Part shown: in pieces, positions 26,336-33,905 of the stretch
Layout: every line of letters starts with the position of its first letter
Numbering within the stretch: the stretch's first letter is position 1
DNA from: Variovorax sp. 770b2
Lineage (GTDB): Bacteria; Pseudomonadota; Gammaproteobacteria; Burkholderiales; Burkholderiaceae_C
Direction of reading: 5' to 3'
Length of the DNA stretch: 64,000 bases
Assembly (NCBI RefSeq): GCF_900115685.1
Contig: NZ_FOXJ01000008.1
Coordinates: forward strand, 124,001-188,000
Translations under genes and position numbers: made by a program
The notes under the pieces: generated by a model
The model's input: the letters and a program-made list of their open reading frames with translations, nothing else
Database searches by the model: none
What the model was told of the DNA's origin: nothing

Positions 26336-26965
26336 TCAGTGTGGGCCGGCGGCATCGGCTTCGGCACCGGCTTCGGCTAGCGCGCGGCGAATGCGATTGA
26401 CGATGGTCCAGGCCACGAGCGCCGCCAGCAGCGGCATCAGCCAGGCCGTCCAGGCAGGCAACGGACAGCCCAGCGCCACGTAGAGGCCGAGCGCGCCGAA
26501 CACGAAGGCCCGGTCGCTCTTGCCCAGCGGCCCGTCGTAGCGGCGCGAGGCGCCCACCGTGGGGCCGAGCGCGCCCGCAAATTCGCTGAGGCCGGCCAGC
26601 ACGATCACCGTGCCGACCCAGAACGGGCTGAAGGGCGCCACCAGCGCGAAGGGCAGGTAGAGCGCGGCGTCGGAGACCACGTCGGTCAGCTCGTTGAGGA
26701 AGGCGCCCAGCTTGCTTTGCTGGTTGTGCTCGCGCGCCAGCATGCCGTCGATGGCGTTGAAGGCCATGCGCAGGAACATCCATGCCGGAATGAGCGCGAA
26801 GGCCGCGAGCGAAGGCGCCGCGAAGAAAAGCCAGAGCCCGAGCGCGACCGAGACGACGCACGCGGCCAGCGTGACCTGGTTGGCCGTGACGCCCATCGCA
26901 TGCAGGCGGACCACCAGCGGCCGCAGCAGCGCCTGGAAACGCGGCTTCAATTCGTAGATCGACAC
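26336..26965 (-). CDS. ynbA: CDP-alcohol phosphatidyltransferase (YnbA-like)
   Basis: 209 residues starting at GTG 26965, with AGGGGAAGG upstream. About six transmembrane segments. The signature reads NAIDGMLAREHNQQSKLG (residues 70-87) then AFLNELTD. Against the usual D-x2-D-G-x2-A-R-x8-G-x3-D-x3-D pattern, the first and third Asp positions are Asn (Asn70, Asn91) while Asp73 and Asp95 remain. The family moves a phosphatidyl group from CDP-diacylglycerol to an alcohol. It heads the seven-gene operon divergent from ruvB. Confidence 0.86.
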   Translation of the reverse strand: MSIYELKPRFQALLRPLVVRLHAMGVTANQVTLAACVVSVALGLWLFFAAPSLAAFALIPAWMFLRMAFNAIDGMLAREHNQQSKLGAFLNELTDVVSDAALYLPFALVAPFSPFWVGTVIVLAGLSEFAGALGPTVGASRRYDGPLGKSDRAFVFGALGLYVALGCPLPAWTAWLMPLLAALVAWTIVNRIRRALAEAGAEADAAGPH

Positions 26966-27050
26966 GTGCTGCCTTCCCCTCGTTCGTTATATGGCCGAAG
27001 CATTCTGCCAGTGTGCAGGTACTAAACTCTTCAGCGAACACCCCCCGCCA

Positions 27051-28115
27051 ATGACTATTCAGACCGACGATTTCGCACCCGCCCCCCAGCGCGTGGTGTC
27101 TGCCGCCCCCGCCTCGCCCAACGAGGAGGCCATCGAACGAGCCCTTCGCCCCAAGCTGCTCGACGAATACGTTGGCCAGGCCAAGGTGCGCGAGCAGCTC
27201 GAAATCTTCATCGGCGCGGCGCGCAAGCGCAAGGAAGCGCTCGACCACGTGCTGCTGTTCGGCCCGCCCGGCCTGGGCAAGACCACGCTGTCGCACATCA
27301 TCGCGGCCGAGCTGGGCGTCAACCTGCGCCAGACCTCCGGCCCGGTGCTGGAGAAGCCCAAGGACCTGGCGGCGCTCCTGACCAACCTGGAGCCGAACGA
27401 CGTGCTCTTCATCGACGAGATCCACCGCCTGAGCCCGGTCGTCGAGGAAATCCTCTACCCCGCGCTGGAGGACTACCAGATCGACATCATGATCGGCGAG
27501 GGCCCCGCTGCACGCAGCATCAAGCTCGACCTGCAGCCCTTCACCCTGGTGGGCGCCACCACCCGCGCCGGCATGCTGACCAACCCGCTGCGCGACCGCT
27601 TCGGCATCGTCGCGCGGCTGGAGTTCTACACGCCCGAAGAGCTCGCGCTGATCGTGACCCGCAGCGCCCGGCTGCTCAAGGTGGAAACCGACGAGACCGG
27701 CGGCTTCGAGATCGCCCGCCGCTCGCGCGGTACGCCGCGCATCGCCAACCGACTGCTGCGCCGCGTGCGCGACTACGCCGAGGTGAAGGGCGATGGCCGC
27801 ATCACCGAGGAAATCGCGCACAAGGCGCTGGCCATGCTCGACGTCGATCCGCAGGGCTTCGACCTCATGGACAGGAAGCTCCTGGAAGCCGTGATCCACC
27901 GCTTCGACGGCGGTCCGGTGGGCCTCGATAACGTCGCGGCCAGCATCGGCGAGGAGCGCGACACCATCGAGGACGTGATCGAGCCGTACCTCATCCAGCA
28001 GGGCTACCTGCAGCGCACGCCGCGCGGGCGCATCGCCACGCTGGCCGCCTACCGCCACCTGGGCGTGACGCCGCCCTCGAGCCGTTCGGACGGGCAAGAT
28101 CTTTTCGGAGTCTGA
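27051..28115 (+). CDS. ruvB: Holliday junction DNA helicase, ATPase subunit RuvB
   Basis: 354 residues starting at ATG 27051 (MTIQTDDFAPAP). Walker A is GPPGLGKTTL, Walker B is VLFIDEIHRL, sensor 1 is GATTRAG and the arginine-finger region is PLRDRFGI. The C-terminal winged helix ends RTPRGRIAT. It drives branch migration with RuvA. An in-frame codon at 26991 would add 20 residues not found in the family. It is separated from ruvA by about 10.3 kb of minus-strand genes. Confidence 0.97.
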   Translation: MTIQTDDFAPAPQRVVSAAPASPNEEAIERALRPKLLDEYVGQAKVREQLEIFIGAARKRKEALDHVLLFGPPGLGKTTLSHIIAAELGVNLRQTSGPVLEKPKDLAALLTNLEPNDVLFIDEIHRLSPVVEEILYPALEDYQIDIMIGEGPAARSIKLDLQPFTLVGATTRAGMLTNPLRDRFGIVARLEFYTPEELALIVTRSARLLKVETDETGGFEIARRSRGTPRIANRLLRRVRDYAEVKGDGRITEEIAHKALAMLDVDPQGFDLMDRKLLEAVIHRFDGGPVGLDNVAASIGEERDTIEDVIEPYLIQQGYLQRTPRGRIATLAAYRHLGVTPPSSRSDGQDLFGV

Positions 28116-28121
28116 AGACGC

Positions 28122-29084
28122 ATGCACACCCATGACCTGAGCGCCTGGCAGCACGACCACCAGTTCGGCGCCGGCAATGCCGCCGCCGAGCGCAGCACCC
28201 GCCTGGTGATGTGGATCACCGCCGCGATGATGGTGGTGGAGATCGGCGCCGGCTGGTGGTTCAACTCGATGGCGCTCCTGGCCGACGGCTGGCACATGAG
28301 CTCGCACGCGCTGGCCATCGGCCTGAGTGCCTTCGCCTATGCGGCCGCGCGCCGCTATGCGCGCGACCCGCGCTTTGCGTTCGGCACCTGGAAGATCGAG
28401 GTACTGGGCGGCTTCGCCAGCGCGCTGCTGCTGCTCGGTATCGCGGTGCTGATGGTGGTGGGTTCGCTGGAGCGGTTGTGGTCGCCGACGGCGATTCACT
28501 ACCCCGAGGCGATCTCGGTGGCGGTGCTGGGGTTGGTGGTCAATCTGGTCTGCGCGCGGCTGCTGGGCGGCACGCACCACGATCACGGGCACGACCATGG
28601 GCATCACCACGGACACGACGATCACCACCACCATCACGAACACGGCCACGACCTGAACCTGCGCTCCGCCTACATCCACGTGGTGGCCGACGCCGCCACG
28701 TCGGTGCTGGCCATCGCCGCGCTGCTGGGCGGCTGGTTCTACGGCTGGGCCTGGCTCGACCCGGCGATGGGCATCGTCGGCGCGGTGCTGGTCGCCAGCT
28801 GGGCCAGGGGCCTGCTGAAGGAAACCGGCAAGGTGCTGCTCGACCGCGAGATGGACCATCCGGTCACCGCCGAGATCCGCGAAGGCGTCGAGACCACGCT
28901 GGCCGATTCGGAAACCCGCGTGGCCGACCTGCACGTCTGGCGCGTGGGGCGCGATGCCTATGCCTGTGCGCTCACGGTCGTGACCCATTCACCGAGGCTC
29001 ACTGCCGACGAGGTGCGCGCCTGCTTCTCGATGCACGAGGAAATCCGCCACTCGACGGTGGAAATCCAGCGCTGCGTGGACTGA
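28122..29084 (+). CDS. dmeF: CDF-family Co(II)/Ni(II) exporter, DmeF-like
   Basis: 320 residues. Six transmembrane segments with transport-site motifs NSMALLADGWHMSSHA and HVVADAATSVL. A cytoplasmic His-rich loop (about residues 150-182, repeats of HDHGH) separates helices IV and V. The N-terminus HTHDLSAWQHDHQFG is typical of DmeF, which exports cobalt and nickel. It follows ruvB by 6 nt. No RcnR-like repressor gene is adjacent. Confidence 0.88.
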   Translation: MHTHDLSAWQHDHQFGAGNAAAERSTRLVMWITAAMMVVEIGAGWWFNSMALLADGWHMSSHALAIGLSAFAYAAARRYARDPRFAFGTWKIEVLGGFASALLLLGIAVLMVVGSLERLWSPTAIHYPEAISVAVLGLVVNLVCARLLGGTHHDHGHDHGHHHGHDDHHHHHEHGHDLNLRSAYIHVVADAATSVLAIAALLGGWFYGWAWLDPAMGIVGAVLVASWARGLLKETGKVLLDREMDHPVTAEIREGVETTLADSETRVADLHVWRVGRDAYACALTVVTHSPRLTADEVRACFSMHEEIRHSTVEIQRCVD

Positions 29085-29088
29085 GCCG

Positions 29089-29466
29089 ATGTCCATGCCG
29101 CTTTCCGCAGAAGCCGTTGTCGAGCGCCAACTGGCGGCCTACAACGCCAAGGACCTTCAGGCATGGCTGGCCACTTACGCCGAAGACGCCCGCCAATACG
29201 AACTTGCGGGAAAGCTGCTGGCCTCCGGACATGCCGAGTTGCGCGCCCGCACCGAGGTCCGCTTTGCCGAGCCCGACCTCCATGCGCATCTGCTGCAGCG
29301 CTCGGTCATGGGGAATGTCGTGATCGACCATGAGGTGGTGACACGCAACTTTCCCGAAGGTGTCGGCACGGTGGAGATGGTCTGCGTCTATGTGGTCCGG
29401 AATGGCCTCATTCAAACGGCATCGTTCGAGATCGGTCTACCGACGATGGGTTGGCAACCCGCATAG
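29089..29466 (+). CDS. NTF2/SnoaL-like small protein
   Basis: 125 residues starting at ATG 29089, 4 nt after the dmeF stop. The pattern VERQLAAYNAKDLQAWLATYAEDARQY is the N-terminal cone-fold helix pair of NTF2-like (SnoaL/ketosteroid isomerase) proteins, and VMGNVVIDHEVVTRNF is the following strand pair. These folds serve as isomerases, hydrolases or binding proteins; function cannot be assigned. It is probably cotranscribed with dmeF. Confidence 0.8.
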   Translation: MSMPLSAEAVVERQLAAYNAKDLQAWLATYAEDARQYELAGKLLASGHAELRARTEVRFAEPDLHAHLLQRSVMGNVVIDHEVVTRNFPEGVGTVEMVCVYVVRNGLIQTASFEIGLPTMGWQPA

Positions 29467-29488
29467 CTGAGCGGCGTTTTCTTGCTCC

Positions 29489-29505
29489 TTCCCCCAGCGG
29501 GGGAG
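29489..29505. terminator. Hairpin between convergent genes
   Basis: TCCCCC / GGGGGA with an AGC loop in the 47-nt gap between the NTF2-like gene and the convergent desaturase gene. No T-tract is present. The surroundings resemble the C/G-run part of the repeat near ruvA, so it may be a repeat remnant. Confidence 0.35.
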
Positions 29506-29513
29506 TGAGAAAG

Positions 29514-31259
29514 TCAGGCGGAGGGGCGGCGAACGTGCCGCACGATCAACACCTGCGCTGCGTAATAAGTCGCCAGCACCCACAGCTGCGCCAGCGGCAG
29601 CGGCGAGACGAAGCGGTTGGTCGCCAGCAGCGCATCGCTCACCATGAAGAAGCACGCACCCACCGCCACCCACGGCGCTGACGGATCGGCTTCACGCAGC
29701 ACCGCCGCACGCCCGATCGCCTGTGCCGCCATGCAGGCGATCACCACCACGTAGACCCCGACCGGAATCCGCAGCGCCGGCGGCAGCCCGCCCTGCCAGA
29801 GGAACGCATACATCCCCGCGCCGATCAAGAGCGTCGCCGCCAGCACCCCGCGCCGCGGGAACATGCCCACGCCGATGCTGAAGAGCGCGATGTACGCCAG
29901 GTGCGCGAGGAGGAAGCACACGAGCCCCGGCACGAACAGCTTCGCCGGGCCCATCAGCAGCACGTCGCCCGCCAGCGAGGCGACCAGCCCGGCCAGCAGC
30001 AGCCCGTCGAAGCGGGCCACGCCGCCCGCCCGCATCGCACGCTGCGCCGCGAAGACGATCGCGATCGACAGTGCCAGCGGCTTGCAGATGTGGTGCAGCC
30101 AGTCGATGCCCAGCGCCGCGCTGGCGGTGGCCAGAGCGGCGGCTTCGACCAGCAGCACCTCGGTGACCGACAGCCGTCCCTGCAGCACGGCGCCGATGGC
30201 CCACAGGCTCGCCGTCAGCGCGGCCAGCCAGACGGCGGCGCGCTGCAGCGGCATGTCGTCGGAGAACCAGAGAAAGAAGGCCACGCCGCCCAGCATCAGC
30301 AGGAACTGCACGCCCGCGAACCACTGCACCCCCCGGTTCACCACGGGCTCGTAGCGCGTGACCTTCGCGATATCGAACGCCGGCTTCGGAAAGCGCGCCG
30401 CCACGTCGGCCGGCCGCCAGCCGGGCGGCTTGAGCCACACGCGCAGCTTGTCGGCCCAGCTGCGCGCATGCCACGAGTCCTTGGCCAGCCCCCAGTACAC
30501 CTGGGCATTCGCCCAGAGCGGGTCCCAGCTCTTCAACTCGCCGCGCGTGCCGTAGACGCAGCGCTCGTCCTCTTCGCGAAAGGTGCCGAACATCCGGTCC
30601 CACACGATGAGGATGCCGCCGTAGTTGCGGTCCAGGTACGTGTCGTTCACCGCGTGGTGCACCCGGTGGTTCGAGGGCGAGCAGAACCAGCGGTCGAACC
30701 AGCCGAGCTTGCCGACCTGCTCGGTGTGCACCCAGAACTGGTAGAGCAGGTCGACGAGCGCCACCACGACGAACACCAGCGGCGGAACGCCGGCCACCGC
30801 CATCGGCATGTAGAAGATCCAGCCGAGCAGCGCGCCGCTCGAAGTCTGGCGCAGCGCGGTCGACAGGTTGTAGTGCTGGCTCTGGTGATGCACCACGTGC
30901 GCCGCCCACAGCACTGCCGATTCGTGGCCCATGCGGTGCAGCCAGTAGTAGCAGAAGTCGTAGAACACCAGCGCCAGCAGCCAGCCGTACCAGGTCGTCC
31001 AGAACTCGCTGGCCGCCTCCTGCGGAAAGAGCGCCACCGCCGAGTACACCGCGGTGTAGATGCCGATGCGCAAGAGGCCGGTGAGCACCGCGCTGATCTG
31101 GCTCAGCATCCCGAGGCCGATGCTGTTGACCGCATCGGCCAGCCGGTAGGTGTCGTGCCCCGTGCCGCGGCGCGCCCGCACGCGGCCCACCGCGAATTCG
31201 ATCGCGATCAGCAGGAAGAACACAGGGGTCGCAAGAACGATGATCTGGCCAGGGCGCAT
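29514..31259 (-). CDS. Sterol-desaturase/alkylglycerol-monooxygenase-like domain fused to lysoplasmalogenase (YhhN/TMEM86)
   Basis: 581 residues starting at ATG 31259 (MRPGQIIVLATPV); a GTG at 31289 is less likely. Residues about 1-280 form a membrane fatty-acid-hydroxylase-superfamily domain with the di-iron histidine clusters HRMGH (108-112), HVVHH (121-125) and HRVHH (198-202). Residues about 340-580 are a second polytopic domain (GIDWLHHICKPLALS, SLAGDVLLMG, FLLAHLAYIALF) typical of YhhN/TMEM86 lysoplasmalogenases. The fusion suggests ether-lipid cleavage in one polypeptide. Substrates in this organism are unknown. Confidence 0.82.
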   Translation of the reverse strand: MRPGQIIVLATPVFFLLIAIEFAVGRVRARRGTGHDTYRLADAVNSIGLGMLSQISAVLTGLLRIGIYTAVYSAVALFPQEAASEFWTTWYGWLLALVFYDFCYYWLHRMGHESAVLWAAHVVHHQSQHYNLSTALRQTSSGALLGWIFYMPMAVAGVPPLVFVVVALVDLLYQFWVHTEQVGKLGWFDRWFCSPSNHRVHHAVNDTYLDRNYGGILIVWDRMFGTFREEDERCVYGTRGELKSWDPLWANAQVYWGLAKDSWHARSWADKLRVWLKPPGWRPADVAARFPKPAFDIAKVTRYEPVVNRGVQWFAGVQFLLMLGGVAFFLWFSDDMPLQRAAVWLAALTASLWAIGAVLQGRLSVTEVLLVEAAALATASAALGIDWLHHICKPLALSIAIVFAAQRAMRAGGVARFDGLLLAGLVASLAGDVLLMGPAKLFVPGLVCFLLAHLAYIALFSIGVGMFPRRGVLAATLLIGAGMYAFLWQGGLPPALRIPVGVYVVVIACMAAQAIGRAAVLREADPSAPWVAVGACFFMVSDALLATNRFVSPLPLAQLWVLATYYAAQVLIVRHVRRPSA

Positions 31260-31353
31260 CGCGCGATTGTGGCGTTGCAGAAGGGCCACGCGTCACCGGG
31301 ATGTCACGGGTGTGCCATCGCGGCGTCACGCGCGGATGGGAGCCTACCCGTCC

Positions 31354-32223
31354 ATGCAACGCGACGACGCTTTCCTTCGCGCATGGCGCGACACCGCAGC
31401 CCAGTCTCCCGACCCGGAGGATGAGGAGCGCCAGCGTCCACCGCTGCACTTTCGCACCCTCTGGATCTCCGACCTGCACCTGGGCACGCCCGGCTGCCAG
31501 GCCCGCGCGCTGCTCGACTTCCTGAAGCACACCGAGTGCGAGACGCTGTTCCTGGTCGGCGACATCATCGACGGCTGGCAGCTCAAGCGCCACTGGTACT
31601 GGCCGCAGGCGCACAACGACGTGATCCAGAAGCTGCTGCGCAAGGCGCGCAAGGGCACGCGCGTGATCTTCATCCCGGGCAACCACGACGAGTTCGCCCG
31701 CAAGTACCTCAATCACAACTTCGGCGGCATCGACGTGGCCGACGAATGGATCCACGAGACCGCCGACGGCCGCAAGCTCTGGATCATCCACGGCGACCTG
31801 TTCGACGGCGTGATCCAGTGCGCCAAGTGGCTCGCCTACGTGGGCGACTCGCTCTACGAATTCACGTTGAAGCTGAACCGCCACCTCAACTCGCTGCGCG
31901 CGCGCATGGGGCTGCCGTACTGGTCGCTCTCCAAGTACCTCAAGGGCAAGGTCAAGCGCGCGGTGAGCTACGTGGGCGACTTCGAGAACGCCGTGGCGCG
32001 CGAGGCCCGCAAGCGCGGCGCGCAGGGCGTGGTGTGCGGCCACATCCACCATGCCGAGATGCGCGACATCGACGGCATCCTCTACTGCAACGACGGGGAC
32101 TGGGTGGAGAGCCTCACGGCGCTGGCCGAGCATGCCGACGGCACGCTGGAAATCATCGATTGGGCGGAGCACATGCCGGTGCCGTCGAAGGCGACGCCGG
32201 CGCGCGAGGCCGTGGCAGCCTGA
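31354..32223 (+). CDS. Metallophosphoesterase, UDP-2,3-diacylglucosamine diphosphatase-like
   Basis: 289 residues from ATG 31354; ATG 31336 is also in frame and possible. Metal-binding motifs in order: ISDLHLGTP, VGDIIDGW, PGNHDEF, IIHGDLFDG and GHIHHAEM. These match the YbbF/LpxH-like group of calcineurin-type phosphatases, whose best-known member makes lipid X in lipid A synthesis. This longer relative is often found beside true lpxH genes elsewhere and may act on another nucleotide lipid. It is divergent from the desaturase fusion. Confidence 0.8.
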   Translation: MQRDDAFLRAWRDTAAQSPDPEDEERQRPPLHFRTLWISDLHLGTPGCQARALLDFLKHTECETLFLVGDIIDGWQLKRHWYWPQAHNDVIQKLLRKARKGTRVIFIPGNHDEFARKYLNHNFGGIDVADEWIHETADGRKLWIIHGDLFDGVIQCAKWLAYVGDSLYEFTLKLNRHLNSLRARMGLPYWSLSKYLKGKVKRAVSYVGDFENAVAREARKRGAQGVVCGHIHHAEMRDIDGILYCNDGDWVESLTALAEHADGTLEIIDWAEHMPVPSKATPAREAVAA

Positions 32224-32253
32224 GCGAGGAAACGGGAGAGGGGGTCGGGAGGG

Positions 32254-32505
32254 TCAGCCGCGGTCCGTCGGGCCCTTGGCCGTGTGACTCAGGTAGTGCT
32301 CGCGCCAGGCGTCGCAGTGGCGCCACATGTTCTTGCCCATCTCGTCCATCCACAGCCACCAGGTCAGCGCGAGCTTCTCGGGGTCGTGGACGTCGGACAA
32401 AAGAGGCATCGCCGCGGAGGCGCGTGCTGGCGGATCGGGCAATTCGTAGTCGCACAGCCGCTCGACGCTGGCGTGCGAGAAACCGGGTGTGGTGGTCGCG
32501 TGCAT
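32254..32505 (-). CDS. Small hypothetical protein
   Basis: 83 residues. ATG 32505 (MHATTTPGFSHASVERLCDY) has GGAGAG just upstream; ATG 32517 is an alternative. The C-terminal half is rich in Trp and charged residues (WWLWMDEMGKNMWRHCDAWREH) and may form an amphipathic helix. I recognise no family. It is convergent with the LpxH-like gene and divergent from the acyl-CoA dehydrogenase operon. Confidence 0.65.
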   Translation of the reverse strand: MHATTTPGFSHASVERLCDYELPDPPARASAAMPLLSDVHDPEKLALTWWLWMDEMGKNMWRHCDAWREHYLSHTAKGPTDRG

Positions 32506-32638
32506 GGTGCTCTCCATTGAGCGCAGCGCATTCTCTGGCGCACAGAACATCTCCCGACTGGTAATTCTGCTTGGTCGCCCGGCGACACCGGAGAGGACTA
32601 TCCCGGGTGTGCGCACAAACTACGGAAACTGGTGAGTC

Positions 32639-32656
32639 TTCGTCCGATCCGACGAT
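32639..32656. promoter_or_regulatory. Palindromic operator candidate, site 1
   Basis: TTCGTC-cgatcc-GACGAT, 57 nt before the acyl-CoA dehydrogenase at 32714. The half sites and 6-nt spacing match sites at 35068, 44255 and 53203, all upstream of acyl-CoA metabolism genes. Confidence 0.55.
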
Positions 32657-32713
32657 GCCGCCGCCCTGCCCCGCGGGTGCACACTCGCCGCTGCATTCCA
32701 ACGGGACCCCACC

Positions 32714-33895
32714 ATGGCCTGGACACTCAGCGCGGCTGAAACAGCATTCCGGAACGAGGTTCGCGAGTTCCTCTCGCGTGAGCTGACGCCCGCGCTGCGC
32801 GCCGCCGGCCGGCGCTGCTCGGGCATCTTCAGCGACTACGCCGAAGGCAACGGCTGGCACCGTATCCTGGCCAGGTGCGGCTGGAGCGTGCCGAACTGGC
32901 CCGTCGAGCACGGCGGCACCGGCTGGACGCCGATGCAGCACTACCTCTTCGCGGCCGAGCTGGCCGCGGCCGATGCGCCGCAGCGCGCACCCATGGGGCC
33001 GGGCATGGTCGCACCGGTGATCGTCGCCTTCGGCACCGAGGCGCAGAAGCGCGCTTGGCTGCCGGGCATCCGCTCGGGCGAGGACTACTGGTGCCAGGGC
33101 TATTCCGAGCCGCAGGCGGGCTCCGACCTGGCCTCGCTGCAATGCAAGGCCGTGCGCGATGGCGACCACTACGTCATCAACGGCACCAAGATCTGGACCA
33201 CCCACGCGCAGTACGCCAACCGCATGTTCTGCCTGGTGCGCACCACCTCGGGCGGCAAGCCGCAGCAGGGCATCAGCTTCCTGTGCTTCGACATCCCGAC
33301 GCCGGGCATCACCATCCGGCCGATCATCAGCATCTCGGGCGACCACGAGCTGAACCAGGTGTTCTTCGACGACGTGCGCGTGCCCGCCGAGGGGCTCATC
33401 GGCGAGGAGAACCAGGGCTGGGCCATCGCCAAGTACCTGCTGCAGCACGAGCGTGGCGGCGCGTGGACGCCGATGCTGCGCGCGCGCCTTCGCCGGCTGC
33501 ACGCGGCGGCCGATGCCATCGACGACGGGTACGAAGCCGACGACATGGCGCTGCGCCTGGCCGAAGCCGAATGCGCCATCGATGCGCTCGAGGCCACCGA
33601 GCTGCAATCGCTGCGCGCGCAGGCCCGCGGCGAGCCGCCCGGCATCCGCCCCTCGATGGGCAAGGTGCTCGGCTCCGAGCTGCGCCAGCGGCTGACCGAG
33701 CTCGGCGTCGAGATCGCCGGCCACTACGCCGCGGTCAACCTGCCGCTGGACAATGGGCTGCAAGGCGACATGCCCATTCCCGAAGAGGCCGTGTTCTCGA
33801 TGGCGGCCTACCTCAACGACCGCGCCGCTTCCATCTACGCCGGTTCCAACGAGGTGCAGCGCAACATCGTCGCGGCCCACCTGCTGGCCCGCTGA
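32714..33895 (+). CDS. Acyl-CoA dehydrogenase, first of a tandem pair
   Basis: 393 residues. ACAD N-terminal domain, mid-domain with QGYSEPQAGSDLASLQ (FAD/substrate loop) and C-terminal FAD contact IYAGSNEVQRNIVA. The Glu of LQHERGGAW is a candidate catalytic base of the long-chain type, since the position used by medium-chain enzymes (YxGT) carries Ala. It introduces a trans-2 double bond in acyl-CoA and passes electrons to ETF. It is followed at 10 nt by a second, more divergent ACAD, so the two may form a hetero-oligomer. A palindromic operator candidate lies upstream. Confidence 0.88.
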   Translation: MAWTLSAAETAFRNEVREFLSRELTPALRAAGRRCSGIFSDYAEGNGWHRILARCGWSVPNWPVEHGGTGWTPMQHYLFAAELAAADAPQRAPMGPGMVAPVIVAFGTEAQKRAWLPGIRSGEDYWCQGYSEPQAGSDLASLQCKAVRDGDHYVINGTKIWTTHAQYANRMFCLVRTTSGGKPQQGISFLCFDIPTPGITIRPIISISGDHELNQVFFDDVRVPAEGLIGEENQGWAIAKYLLQHERGGAWTPMLRARLRRLHAAADAIDDGYEADDMALRLAEAECAIDALEATELQSLRAQARGEPPGIRPSMGKVLGSELRQRLTELGVEIAGHYAAVNLPLDNGLQGDMPIPEEAVFSMAAYLNDRAASIYAGSNEVQRNIVAAHLLAR

Positions 33896-33905
33896 GGTTC
33901 TTGCA

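Noticed and set aside
28560..28660. CAC/CAT-rich repeat tract as a DNA repeat element
   Set aside because: It is the coding sequence of the histidine-rich loop of the DmeF-like exporter, a known family feature.
24585..28988. A 1467-codon minus-strand open frame and other very long frames (14934-16895, 29692-32172, 35865-37703)
   Set aside because: They are antisense or out-of-frame to well-supported genes (ruvB, dmeF, ynbC, phoH, ligase), rich in Arg/Ala/Gly and without family motifs, as expected in high-GC DNA.
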